Below, one piece after another: positions 53,825 through 62,520 of a stretch of DNA of 64,000 nucleotides. The notes beneath the pieces were generated by a model. The model was given only the letters and a program-made list of their open reading frames with translations. It was not told the DNA's origin and searched no databases. This DNA is from an uncultured bacterium. Its GTDB lineage: Bacteria; Verrucomicrobiota; Kiritimatiellia; CAIKKV01; CAIJXV01. The stretch lies in NCBI GenBank assembly GCA_903824675.1, contig CAIJXV010000062.1, positions 1-64,000 of the forward strand, written 5' to 3'. Both the position numbers and the translations under genes were made by a program. The stretch's first letter is position 1, and each line of letters opens with the position of its first letter.

Positions 53825-55223
53825 CCTTTTTCCCGAAAGACCGATTCTCGCCCTGGATTGCGGCTCCACCAATTTCAAAGCAGCCCTTTTCACTCGTGAT
53901 CTCCACCGGATCGCCGAAGCGTCTGCTCCGCTTCCTTATCTCGCCGAAGAACCCGATCGCACCGAACTCGATCCCCACGCTGTTTGGGAATGCGCCCGGT
54001 CGGTTCTCGCCGAAACCCTCCGCCAGGGGGGACTCCTCCCCCGGCATCGCCCCCTCCTCGCCCTGACCAGCCAGGCCCAGACATTTGCCCTGTTCGATGG
54101 CGAGTCCCTGGCGAACCTCTCGCCCTTTATCAGTTGGCGGGATGGCCGGGCCCGCGCCGAAACCGAAGAAATTCAAAAACTGATGGGCGACCGTTTCGCG
54201 GCTGAAACCGGATTCCCCGATTGCATCCCCTACCTGCTCGCCCCCAAGTTGCTGGCCGTTCTGCGCCAACTCACCCCGCGGCACCGCTCCACCGCGAGCA
54301 TCATGTCCCTGCCGGGTTTTATCGCCTGGAAATGGGCGGGTCTCAACGCCATCGATCCCAATCTCGCCGCCATGAGTGGACTCTTCTCCATCCCTGCCCA
54401 CGCCTGGAACCCGAAGCTGCTCCGCCTTCTGGATCTCCGCCCCGCTCAACTTCCCAAACTCGTCCCCCTGGGCCAACCCCAGGCGGGCCCCCTCGCATCC
54501 GCCGAAAGCGGACCCGATCCCGAAATCGTTTTTTCCGGCAATGATCAAACCGCAGGGGCCTTCGGCAACGACTGCGACAGTGATCATCCCCTGATCACGC
54601 TCGGTACCGCCCTCGTCGCCTATCGCCTCGCCAGCGGCCAACCGGGACCGTATCCCGGAAAAGGCATCTGGGGACCCTATCCTGGACAGCGTTATTACGA
54701 ACTGGTCAGCTCCAATTACGGTTGTGCGGCACTCGATTGGGCTTGCCGTCAACTGTCCCCGGATAACCCCAAAGCCATCCTCTACACCGCCGAATCCTGG
54801 CTCGCGGCCCATCCCCATCCGGAATCCCAATACCCCTTCTTTTTCCCCCATCTCTCGGGCTCACCCCGCGCCTGGAATGTTTCTTTGAATCCGATTGCGG
54901 ACTTGTGTGCGGTGACGGAAGGCATTGCCTTTGAATTAAAACGCCTGATGGAACTCCATTTCCCGCCCCTCTTGTCAACCGCGCATCTCCGGATCTGTGG
55001 TGGAGGCAGCCGGTCCGATGCGTGGCTTCAATTGATCGCATCCCTTTTCAATCGACCGGTGATTCGCGCTTCCGGTGACGCCTTGCTCGGCGCCGCCCGC
55101 ATGACATCCCTGGTCCCCCTCCCGCCCCCCCCCACAAATCCCCTATTTCTTCCGGACCCCATCAGCCACTCGATCTATACCGATCGTTATATGAAATGGA
55201 CCTCGTTCCGATCAGAAACCTAG
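53811..55223 (+). CDS. FGGY-family carbohydrate kinase
   Basis: 470 residues. The phosphate-1 loop is ALDCGSTNFKAALF, then ALTSQAQTFALFDGESLANLSPFISWRDGRA (typical gluconate/xylulose-kinase region), the ATP site GGGSRSDAWLQLIASLFNRPV and an adenosine motif GNDQTAGAFGND. It phosphorylates an unknown sugar. It starts 14 bases inside hflX, so translation is coupled, which is an unusual pairing. It converges on the Hyf-like cluster (49 bases between stops). Confidence 0.88.
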   Translation: MTLPDLFPERPILALDCGSTNFKAALFTRDLHRIAEASAPLPYLAEEPDRTELDPHAVWECARSVLAETLRQGGLLPRHRPLLALTSQAQTFALFDGESLANLSPFISWRDGRARAETEEIQKLMGDRFAAETGFPDCIPYLLAPKLLAVLRQLTPRHRSTASIMSLPGFIAWKWAGLNAIDPNLAAMSGLFSIPAHAWNPKLLRLLDLRPAQLPKLVPLGQPQAGPLASAESGPDPEIVFSGNDQTAGAFGNDCDSDHPLITLGTALVAYRLASGQPGPYPGKGIWGPYPGQRYYELVSSNYGCAALDWACRQLSPDNPKAILYTAESWLAAHPHPESQYPFFFPHLSGSPRAWNVSLNPIADLCAVTEGIAFELKRLMELHFPPLLSTAHLRICGGGSRSDAWLQLIASLFNRPVIRASGDALLGAARMTSLVPLPPPPTNPLFLPDPISHSIYTDRYMKWTSFRSET

Positions 55224-55272
55224 ATCCTGCCGGCAGAAATTCGCAAACCGGCATGAAAGGTCTCCGGCCAGC

Positions 55273-56028
55273 CTATAACCGGCCGAGTGCGCGAAGCAAA
55301 CCATCTAGAATCGTAATGGGATGCGGCGGACAGCCGGGAATATATACATCGACCGGCACCACACTTGAGGCCCCATTCCGGACTTCGGCTTGATCCACAT
55401 AGGGCCCCCCCGAAATGGCACAGGCACCCACGGCAATGACCAGCTTCGGGTCGGGTACGGCGGCGTAAGTTTTTTGAAGCGCCAATTCCATGTTCCGGGT
55501 CACCGGCCCGGTGATGAGCAATCCGTCGGCATGCCGTGGCGCGGCAACAAATTGAATGCCAAACCGGCCTAAATCAAACACCACGGTCGTCAACACGTTG
55601 CAATCCGCTTCGCAGGCATTACATCCCCCCGCGCTGACTTCTCTCAACTTCAATGACCGGCCGAATAACTTTTGCATCTTCGCATCCAGGGCCGCCTTCA
55701 AAACCGTCTCGCCGCGGCCGAGCACCAGGGCCTGACGATCCCGGGCGGCCAACTGGTGATCCTTGGAGAACGTAATTGCGCCCTGGGGCAGGGCTTGTTC
55801 GCATTCCCCGCAAAAGAGACAGCGCCCGAGATCAAGCGTTACCTGGCCCGATTGATAGGCCAAGGCCGACACGGGACAGCAGGAGACGCGAGTTTCACAG
55901 GAGGGATCCACACAGGCCTGATTGATCACGGGGAGCCCGCGAAACCGTTTAGGCAGAACCGGCGGTTTTTTAGGAAAACCGATCGTTCGATACCCTTGCT
56001 GTATTCTGGCGGTAATAATGCCTAACAT
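55273..56028 (-). CDS. Hyf/Ehr small subunit: ferredoxin fused to NuoB-like subunit
   Basis: 251 residues starting MLGIITARIQQGYRTIGFP, with GAGGT just upstream. The N-terminal ferredoxin-like part has C39, C44, C50, C51 and C70-x2-C73-x2-C76, but the expected last Cys of the second motif is L80. The NuoB/HyfI part has the proximal cluster ligands C136, C139 (GGCNACEADC), C203 (GACAIS) and C233 (PGCPPHP). It carries electrons to or from the large subunit. It is last in the minus-strand operon, 7 bases after the large-subunit gene. Confidence 0.9.
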   Translation of the reverse strand: MLGIITARIQQGYRTIGFPKKPPVLPKRFRGLPVINQACVDPSCETRVSCCPVSALAYQSGQVTLDLGRCLFCGECEQALPQGAITFSKDHQLAARDRQALVLGRGETVLKAALDAKMQKLFGRSLKLREVSAGGCNACEADCNVLTTVVFDLGRFGIQFVAAPRHADGLLITGPVTRNMELALQKTYAAVPDPKLVIAVGACAISGGPYVDQAEVRNGASSVVPVDVYIPGCPPHPITILDGLLRALGRL

Positions 56029-56035
56029 CTGAACC

Positions 56036-57568
56036 TCACAAATCGTGGCCACAGTAAGAAAGCCCGAAACTCTTGTTGCACAGCGGAAAATCAGAAATCT
56101 GTTGATTCCGCATCGACATCGACAACCCCATCCAATTATGGAAGGAGGGATCCACCACCTTGTAGGTCGCAAACCGGCCGGCCGCATCGGTCATCCCCAC
56201 ATGGCAGATCTCACCCCGCCAGCCTTCCACCAGCGACACCACAAAGGAATTGGGGGCGGCGGGTTCAGGCACGTTTCGGATCGCCCCACCCGTCAGCATT
56301 TTCAATTGTTCCCGCACAAATTCGCCGGATCGTTGTATTTCCAACCAGCGGACATAGGCGCGCTCAAACACATCGCCCGTCTGGCCGGTCGAGACCGGAA
56401 TCTGGGAAAACCGGTAAATGCCATAAGGAAAATCATGTCGGATATCGCATTCCATCCCAGAGGCGCGGGCCGCCGGACCCACCAGCCCGATTTCCATCGC
56501 CGTCTCCTTCGTCACCCGGCCGGTATCCTCAAAACGGCTCATGACCGAGGGCGAATCCCACAATAGATTTACGGCATTGGTCACATCGCGCAGGGTATTG
56601 TCCATGCGTTGCAACAGGTCTGCAAGATCCGCCGCATCGACATCATACGCGACCCCTCCGGGGCGCACCAAACCGCGACCAAACCGATTTCCACACAAAA
56701 TGGCCGTCATATTAAGAAAATCACCGCGCAGGCGACCGCAATAGGCCGAGGTCGGCAAAAATCCAATATCCCCTGCCAGCGCCCCCAAGTCACCCGTGTG
56801 GTTGGCCAGGCGTTCCAGTTCCTGCGCCACTCCGCGCAAGCCCTGGGCTTGCGAGGGCACCTTGCAGGCCGACAACCCTTCCAGAACCCGGCAATACGCC
56901 ACCGTGTGGCCGATCGTGGTATCGCCCGCCAGGGTCTCGATCACGTGAAGGGTCCGTTTGTCCGGCCCTCCCCGCAACATCCGCTCGACCCCGCGATGTT
57001 GATAGCCCAACGAAATCTCCAGATGAAAGACTTGTTCGCCATGACATTGAAAGCGGAAATGGCCCGGCTCGATGATCCCGGCATGAACCGGACCCACGGC
57101 CACTTCATGGACCTCTTCGCCTTCTACGCGATAAAAATCAGTCACCCCGATTTGGGGCGGTTCGTTCTCCGCCCGACCCCAGGCATCGTGCCCCGGCCGC
57201 AGGGATTTCACAAACCGGACCGGCTTAAGCCAGGGATGTCCTTCCGGACGCAGTCCAAATTGCTCGGCAATTTCCCGCTCAAAAAGATGAACCTGGGGGC
57301 AGGCGGACGTCAGGGATGGAAAGCTTTCCCCGGTGATCCGGGTGCGTGCGACACGAAAGTTGCCATCATCGCGACAGGCCACTACCGCCACCAGTTCCAC
57401 CCCGTCCCCCGCATCCGAAAGTCGGCCGAAAAAGGCTGACACATGGGCTTCATCCGCCACCGCGTCGATCAGAGAACTCCGAAACACCTCCCCATCGAGG
57501 CAGGGAATCTCCGCCTGCGGATAACGCACTCCATTATGAATCGGCAACCATTTTAAAATGGAGATCAT
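56036..57568 (-). CDS. Hyf/Ehr large subunit (NuoC-NuoD fusion) lacking [NiFe] cysteines
   Basis: 510 residues fusing NuoC-like (about 1-130, HLFEREIAEQFGLRPEGHPW) and NuoD/HyfG-like (about 150-510) parts. At the first metal motif, where [NiFe] hydrogenases have CGxCxxxH, it reads A214-G-D-T217-T-I-G-H221: both cysteines replaced, histidine kept. At the C-terminus DPCxxC is replaced by DFPLCNKSFGLSYCGHDL, where C497 and C506 are nine apart. Without the four ligands no NiFe centre can form, as in Ehr complexes. The first codon overlaps the preceding gene (4 bases). Confidence 0.93.
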   Translation of the reverse strand: MISILKWLPIHNGVRYPQAEIPCLDGEVFRSSLIDAVADEAHVSAFFGRLSDAGDGVELVAVVACRDDGNFRVARTRITGESFPSLTSACPQVHLFEREIAEQFGLRPEGHPWLKPVRFVKSLRPGHDAWGRAENEPPQIGVTDFYRVEGEEVHEVAVGPVHAGIIEPGHFRFQCHGEQVFHLEISLGYQHRGVERMLRGGPDKRTLHVIETLAGDTTIGHTVAYCRVLEGLSACKVPSQAQGLRGVAQELERLANHTGDLGALAGDIGFLPTSAYCGRLRGDFLNMTAILCGNRFGRGLVRPGGVAYDVDAADLADLLQRMDNTLRDVTNAVNLLWDSPSVMSRFEDTGRVTKETAMEIGLVGPAARASGMECDIRHDFPYGIYRFSQIPVSTGQTGDVFERAYVRWLEIQRSGEFVREQLKMLTGGAIRNVPEPAAPNSFVVSLVEGWRGEICHVGMTDAAGRFATYKVVDPSFHNWMGLSMSMRNQQISDFPLCNKSFGLSYCGHDL

Positions 57569-59001
57569 GGATGTCCTCCCTCAAGATAGGCCACGGCCTG
57601 ATGGAGTTGGGTTTCCAGCGGAGACGGAATCATCACCCCCAACGACAAGGCCAACACAAAAAAGAGAATGATGGGAATCACCAACTGGGGCCGATCCCGA
57701 TAGGGCGTCGCCAGGGCTTTGGCCGAGGGGGTGCCCTGCACCACCCGCAACACCGTTGCGCCCATCCCGATGAACACAATGGCCAGCAAGCTCAGAAACA
57801 ATCCGGCGATCCAATATTTACCGGCATGAATCGTGCCGATCAGGATGGTGAATTCACTGATAAACGGCCCACCGGGAGGAGATCCGGTCACCATCAAAAA
57901 TCCAGCCAGGAAAAGCGGACCGGAAATCGGCAACCGTCGAATCGCACCGCTCACCTCATCGGTGTTTTTTCGCTCATAGGCCCGGTGGATATTTCCCGCG
58001 GATAAAAACAACACGCCTTTCGTCAAGCCGTTGGTGATCATATGCAGCAGGGCGCCAAAAGTGGCCAACCCGCCAATCCCGATGCCCAGCACGAGAATGC
58101 CCATATGCTCGACACTCGAATAGGCCAGCATCCGTTTAAAATCCCGTTGCCGGATCACAAATACAGCCGCGACCGCCATGGACAGGAGCCCCATGAAAAT
58201 CAGGATTTCCCGGGCAAATGCGGCCTCCGGCGCATTGTGACAAATTTGAAAAAAACGGAGAATGGCCAGAAACGCGCAACTCGTCACCCCCGTGGCCAGC
58301 AAGGCCCCCACTAATCCCGGGGCTTCGCCATAGGCATCCGGTTTCCAGGTATGCATCGGAGCCAACCCCATCTTGGTCCCATACCCCACCAGCAACAACA
58401 CAAATGCGGCATGCAACCACGGTGCGGAAAGGCGGGGCGCCAGATGGACCAGATCATCCAACAGCAGGGTGGGCTCCAGCCCCTCGCGAATGGATGAATA
58501 CGCCAGAAAGAAGGTGCCCAGCAAGGCCAGGGCAATCCCGACGGATCCAATCAGAAGATATTTCCAGGTTGCCTCCAGCGACCGGGAGTTATGGTTGAAA
58601 AACAACAGGGGGGCGCTCGTCAAGGTGGTGGCCTCAATGGCCACCCACATCAATCCGAGATGATGGGACAGAATCACCAGAGACATCATGCCTAACATGC
58701 CCATCAAACAGGCGCAAAACACCCGATTCGATCGATCCGGGCGGAGCGCCAGGTAGGCGGGGGCATATAATGAACAGATCCAAAACATCAGGCTCACAAA
58801 CCCCAAAACCAAAGTGCTGAGCGGATCCAGAACCAGCCATCCCCCCAAGGCCGACACCGGCTCGCCGATCAACGCAACCGCCGTCAAACCCAGGTGCGTC
58901 AGTCCCCCGATCGGAACCAGCCAGGGGCGCCAGCGATTGGACGGTACGACCAGCGTCACGGCCGCAAACAGCAACGGGACGAGAAACAATAACCACGCCA
59001 T
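57565..59001 (-). CDS. Hyf/Ehr NuoN/HyfF-like proton-pumping subunit
   Basis: 478 residues, about 13 TM segments, antiporter-like fold. Marks are YLLIGSVGIALALLGTFFLAY, KMGLAPMHTWKPDAYGEAPGLVGALLATGVT (the conserved Lys in the broken TM7 region), MLAYSSVEHMGILVLG and TNGLTKGVLFLSAGNIHRAY. It would move protons or sodium ions across the inner membrane. Its stop overlaps the large-subunit start; HyfE lies 3 bases upstream. Confidence 0.93.
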   Translation of the reverse strand: MAWLLFLVPLLFAAVTLVVPSNRWRPWLVPIGGLTHLGLTAVALIGEPVSALGGWLVLDPLSTLVLGFVSLMFWICSLYAPAYLALRPDRSNRVFCACLMGMLGMMSLVILSHHLGLMWVAIEATTLTSAPLLFFNHNSRSLEATWKYLLIGSVGIALALLGTFFLAYSSIREGLEPTLLLDDLVHLAPRLSAPWLHAAFVLLLVGYGTKMGLAPMHTWKPDAYGEAPGLVGALLATGVTSCAFLAILRFFQICHNAPEAAFAREILIFMGLLSMAVAAVFVIRQRDFKRMLAYSSVEHMGILVLGIGIGGLATFGALLHMITNGLTKGVLFLSAGNIHRAYERKNTDEVSGAIRRLPISGPLFLAGFLMVTGSPPGGPFISEFTILIGTIHAGKYWIAGLFLSLLAIVFIGMGATVLRVVQGTPSAKALATPYRDRPQLVIPIILFFVLALSLGVMIPSPLETQLHQAVAYLEGGHP

Positions 59002-59004
59002 GTA

Positions 59005-59646
59005 TTACTCCTTTAATTCGGACAGCATCCGGGTACTCACGGAAGAGAATTCCCGGCTGATTTTATGAATGATGATGCCCATGACAAAGATCGCGACAAA
59101 CAAGTCCAACAACACCCCCAATTCAACCAGGAACGGGATCGCCTCCATCAGGAGCATGCCGAAAATAAACACCCCATTTTCCAAAATCAGATAACCGACG
59201 ACCTGCGTGATCGCCTTGGTGCGGGTGGTCAGCATGAGAAACCCGGTCAATACCGTGGACAACGCGGCCGGCACGATCAAGGATCCCATGTCCGACCGGG
59301 CAATCGGCAGGGTTTGCGAGAAAAGCAGCGCCAACCCGGTTCCCACCGCCCCCAGAAAGAGCGAGGCGATAAACCCGACAAGGGGTTCCACTTCACGCCG
59401 GATCACCACGTCACGGATCGCATCAAAAAGCATACGGGGGATCACGACGCCTTTCAGCAGAATGGTGACCAGCGCCATCAGGGCCACCCAAACCATCAAG
59501 GATCCATGCGCCAGGGCGATCAGAATACCCAGCAATATCCCCTGCAACGCCACGGCTTGAATCAAGGTGCGCATCCGGCTCGCACCCAACACCACAAAGT
59601 TCAGCAGAAGAACCAGAACCAGAATTGGATCGATAAATTTATTCAT
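59005..59646 (-). CDS. Hyf/Ehr NuoK/HyfE-like subunit
   Basis: 213 residues with about six to seven TM segments. NuoK-like features include ASRMRTLIQAVALQGILLGIL and TTRTKAITQVVGYLILENGVFIFG, where the buried Glu of LILEN matches the NuoK/HyfE charge. Three bases separate it from both neighbours. It links the antiporter subunits to the membrane arm. Confidence 0.9.
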   Translation of the reverse strand: MNKFIDPILVLVLLLNFVVLGASRMRTLIQAVALQGILLGILIALAHGSLMVWVALMALVTILLKGVVIPRMLFDAIRDVVIRREVEPLVGFIASLFLGAVGTGLALLFSQTLPIARSDMGSLIVPAALSTVLTGFLMLTTRTKAITQVVGYLILENGVFIFGMLLMEAIPFLVELGVLLDLFVAIFVMGIIIHKISREFSSVSTRMLSELKE

Positions 59647-59649
59647 GTA

Positions 59650-60558
59650 TTACCTCAACAATAGGATCACCCCAAAAGCCGACAGCAAACAGGCCGCCAC
59701 CAGAAAGGTCGGCACAAAAACCATTCGGAACCGCGCCATCGCAGACTCCACCACCCCAATGACCACCGCCAAAGCCAGCATTCCCAAGATAAACAATCCC
59801 CAATCCGCCCAGGCCGAGGGGGCCGCAAACGGAGCCACCACGCGCAACAAAACCGACCCCATGACAAACAGTTTCATCGCCGCGCCGTACTGGATCAGTC
59901 CGAGGGCTGGCCCACTGTGATCCAAGACCATCACCTCGTGAATCATGGTCAATTCCAGATGCGTGTTCGGATCGTCAAAAGGAATCCGGGAATTTTCAAC
60001 CAGCAGAATCACAAACAGGCTGGCCGCCACCAAAACCAATGCCGGAGCCTCCACGCCTGTCCCCAGGGGACAGGTCCCACTCAGCATGGTCGTCAAGGAC
60101 AGGGACGCCGACAGCTTGGCCAGGACCAGAAAACAGAAAAACAGAGCCGGTTCCGCCAGGCAGGAAAAGGTCACTTCCCGCGCCGCTCCCATTCCTTCAA
60201 ATGCCGACCCGGTGTCCAACGCCGCCGAGGCCGTAAAAAACCGGCCCAATGCGAATAAATAGGCAAACAGAATCATGTCGCCGGCAAACGAGACCGGCGC
60301 GCCATGCCCGCCAAACGGAATCAACATGCCGGCCAGCAACGTCGTGGCCAACCCCACCACCGGCCCGGCTCGAAAAACCCAGGTGGTCGTCGTACTGAAT
60401 ACGGTTCCCTTTTGAAAGAGCCGGATCAGGTCGTAATAGGGCTGCAACAGGGGCGGCCCCTTCCGTCCGCCGAAAAGAGCTTTGGTCTTGCCAATCACCC
60501 CCAGCAAAAGGGGAGGCACCAGCAACAGGATGAAAATGTGCATGAAAACTTGACTCAT
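59650..60558 (-). CDS. Hyf/Ehr NuoH/HyfC-like subunit
   Basis: 302 residues, about eight TM helices. Diagnostic segments are GRKGPPLLQPYYDLIRLFQKG, ARE-containing GMGAAREVTFSCLAEPAL and ENSRIPFDDPNTHLELTMIHEVMVLDHSGP, the acid-rich loop facing the NuoD-like subunit in NuoH/HycD proteins. It joins the soluble and membrane arms. 15 bases downstream of the HyfB-like gene. Confidence 0.94.
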   Translation of the reverse strand: MSQVFMHIFILLLVPPLLLGVIGKTKALFGGRKGPPLLQPYYDLIRLFQKGTVFSTTTTWVFRAGPVVGLATTLLAGMLIPFGGHGAPVSFAGDMILFAYLFALGRFFTASAALDTGSAFEGMGAAREVTFSCLAEPALFFCFLVLAKLSASLSLTTMLSGTCPLGTGVEAPALVLVAASLFVILLVENSRIPFDDPNTHLELTMIHEVMVLDHSGPALGLIQYGAAMKLFVMGSVLLRVVAPFAAPSAWADWGLFILGMLALAVVIGVVESAMARFRMVFVPTFLVAACLLSAFGVILLLR

Positions 60559-60573
60559 AACGCCTTCCTTAAC

Positions 60574-62520
60574 CTACTTCCACAGCAACAATAGAATCAG
60601 AAAAATCACGATGTACGCCAGGTACGCGTGAATGTTCCCCCCTTGAAAATACCGGAACGCGGTGGTGATGCGGACCCCGACCTGATAAAGCGGCCTTAAG
60701 ATCTCATCCAACACCACATCCATGACGTGACTGCGAAAATGGGCCGGGCCCGGGAAGACCGTCTGCTTGCCCGAGGCATGGACCTGAGGCCGCAAAACCC
60801 ACACGAAGAAAACGCCCAACATTTGCGCAAAGGACGAGGCCGTGTACTGCATGTGAGGCGACGGTGCTGCATAACCGCAATCCCACGTGCCCGCCGCCCC
60901 AACCCGGCTCCGGCGCAATCGAAGCCCCCATAGGGCTCCGATCGCCAGCAATAGCCCGACCAGGGTAAGCCCGACCACACTGATCCAGCCCATGGGGGCC
61001 ATCATTGCCAGGGAGGGCAATTGACCGTCGTACGAAGGAATCCAAACGGCAACCCCTTGTTGCAACAGGGGACAGACCAGTCGGGGAAACAGACCGATGA
61101 CGAGACAACAGAGGGCCAAGGCGAACATCGGGCCGGTTATGGCTCGCCCGGACTCATGAGCCTCACGGGCGGAGTCCGACCGGGCGGACCCCAGAAAGAT
61201 CGCCCCGAACGCCTTGACAAAACAGGCGACGGCCAAGGCCCCAATCATGGCCAACAGGGCGGCGGAGAAGGCTGCCACCCCCCACGAGGGTTCCGTGCCC
61301 AACCCCAGCGTCCGGAACAGCCCCAGATAGATCAGGAGTTCACTCACAAACCCATTCAGGGGGGGCAATCCGCAAATGGCCACCGCCCCGATGGCAAAAA
61401 ACAAAGCGGTTAAAGGCATCGCCGCCGCCAGCCCCCCCAATTTATCGATGGACCGGGTATGCGTCGAATGAACGACCGACCCTGCGCTCAGAAACAATAG
61501 CGACTTGAATAATCCATGATTCCAAACGTGCAATAAGGCCCCCGCCAATCCCAACACGATCCACGTCGACACCTGCAACGACCGACCCACCATCGCCAGC
61601 CCCAGCCCCATGACGATGATGCCGATATTCTCAATGCTGTGGTAGGCCAACAGCCGCTTCAGATCATGCTGCCCCAAAGCAAACACCACCCCCAGGATCC
61701 CGGATACCGTGCCCAGCACCAACAGCAAGCCCCCCCACCAGACCGGCGGATCGGGCAACCATGACACCATGCGCGCCAGTCCATAAATACCGATTTTAAT
61801 CAGCACCCCGGACATCAGCGCCGACACATGACTCGGAGCAGCGGCATGGGCGCCCGGCAACCAGACATGAAACGGCATCAAGCCTGCCTTGATCCCAAAC
61901 GCCACGAGCAGCAGGATAAATATGACCGTGGCCATCGTGGGCGTCACCGCCCCTGGGGGCAAAGGGCCCAGCGCAAACGTACCGGTCACCAGATGCCAGA
62001 TTGCAAACAAGGCAAAAAGACAGAGGGTTGAAAAATGAGTCGAGACAAGATAGAGAATCCCCGCATCCCGCACCTCCCGTTCATGGTCCTCGGTGGTAAC
62101 CAGGAAAAACGCCCCGAGCGCCATGACTTCCCAGAAAAAAAGGAACAGTATCGAATTCGCGGACACCGCTATCCCGGCCAATCCGGCGGTAACCAAACCA
62201 TAGAACAAACGCAATTTCCGACCATTCTCCGGATACTTCATCTGGGGCCAATATTCCAACCCGTAAATAGAGCCGAGGGCTGATACCCAGAAGATGGGGA
62301 TCAGGAAAATGGCCGCCAGCGCATCCAGCCGGATAAACGCTATCGACTGGGTCGGCGCCCAGAATGCGGCGAGGGCGACTGCCATGCCGAGCGCAGACCC
62401 CAGCACGGAAAGGCCCAACGCCAGTCGCTGTCCTCCCGCCGTATCGCGTCGCATAAACAGCCCCGGCACACCACTGAAGGCATGACACGCGATTCCCGCT
62501 ATGACCAGCCATTCATTCAT
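60574..62520 (-). CDS. Hyf/Ehr NuoL/HyfB-like antiporter subunit 2
   Basis: 648 residues, about 15 TM segments. Antiporter marks: LFFWEVMALGAFFLVTTEDHE (Glu of TM5), GIKAGLMPFHVWLPGAHAAAPSHVSALMSGVLIKIGIYG split by loops (TM7-TM8 Lys), RLLAYHSIENIGIIVMGLG and WNHGLFKSLLFLSAGSVVHSTHTR. Started at the ATG at 62520, which lies 8 bases inside the 3' end of its paralog; the longer frame adds 37 Cys-rich residues not in the family. Confidence 0.93.
   Translation of the reverse strand: MNEWLVIAGIACHAFSGVPGLFMRRDTAGGQRLALGLSVLGSALGMAVALAAFWAPTQSIAFIRLDALAAIFLIPIFWVSALGSIYGLEYWPQMKYPENGRKLRLFYGLVTAGLAGIAVSANSILFLFFWEVMALGAFFLVTTEDHEREVRDAGILYLVSTHFSTLCLFALFAIWHLVTGTFALGPLPPGAVTPTMATVIFILLLVAFGIKAGLMPFHVWLPGAHAAAPSHVSALMSGVLIKIGIYGLARMVSWLPDPPVWWGGLLLVLGTVSGILGVVFALGQHDLKRLLAYHSIENIGIIVMGLGLAMVGRSLQVSTWIVLGLAGALLHVWNHGLFKSLLFLSAGSVVHSTHTRSIDKLGGLAAAMPLTALFFAIGAVAICGLPPLNGFVSELLIYLGLFRTLGLGTEPSWGVAAFSAALLAMIGALAVACFVKAFGAIFLGSARSDSAREAHESGRAITGPMFALALCCLVIGLFPRLVCPLLQQGVAVWIPSYDGQLPSLAMMAPMGWISVVGLTLVGLLLAIGALWGLRLRRSRVGAAGTWDCGYAAPSPHMQYTASSFAQMLGVFFVWVLRPQVHASGKQTVFPGPAHFRSHVMDVVLDEILRPLYQVGVRITTAFRYFQGGNIHAYLAYIVIFLILLLLWK

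Noticed and set aside
56036-57568. True [NiFe] hydrogenase large subunit
   Set aside because: The CGxC and DPCxxC nickel-binding cysteines are replaced.
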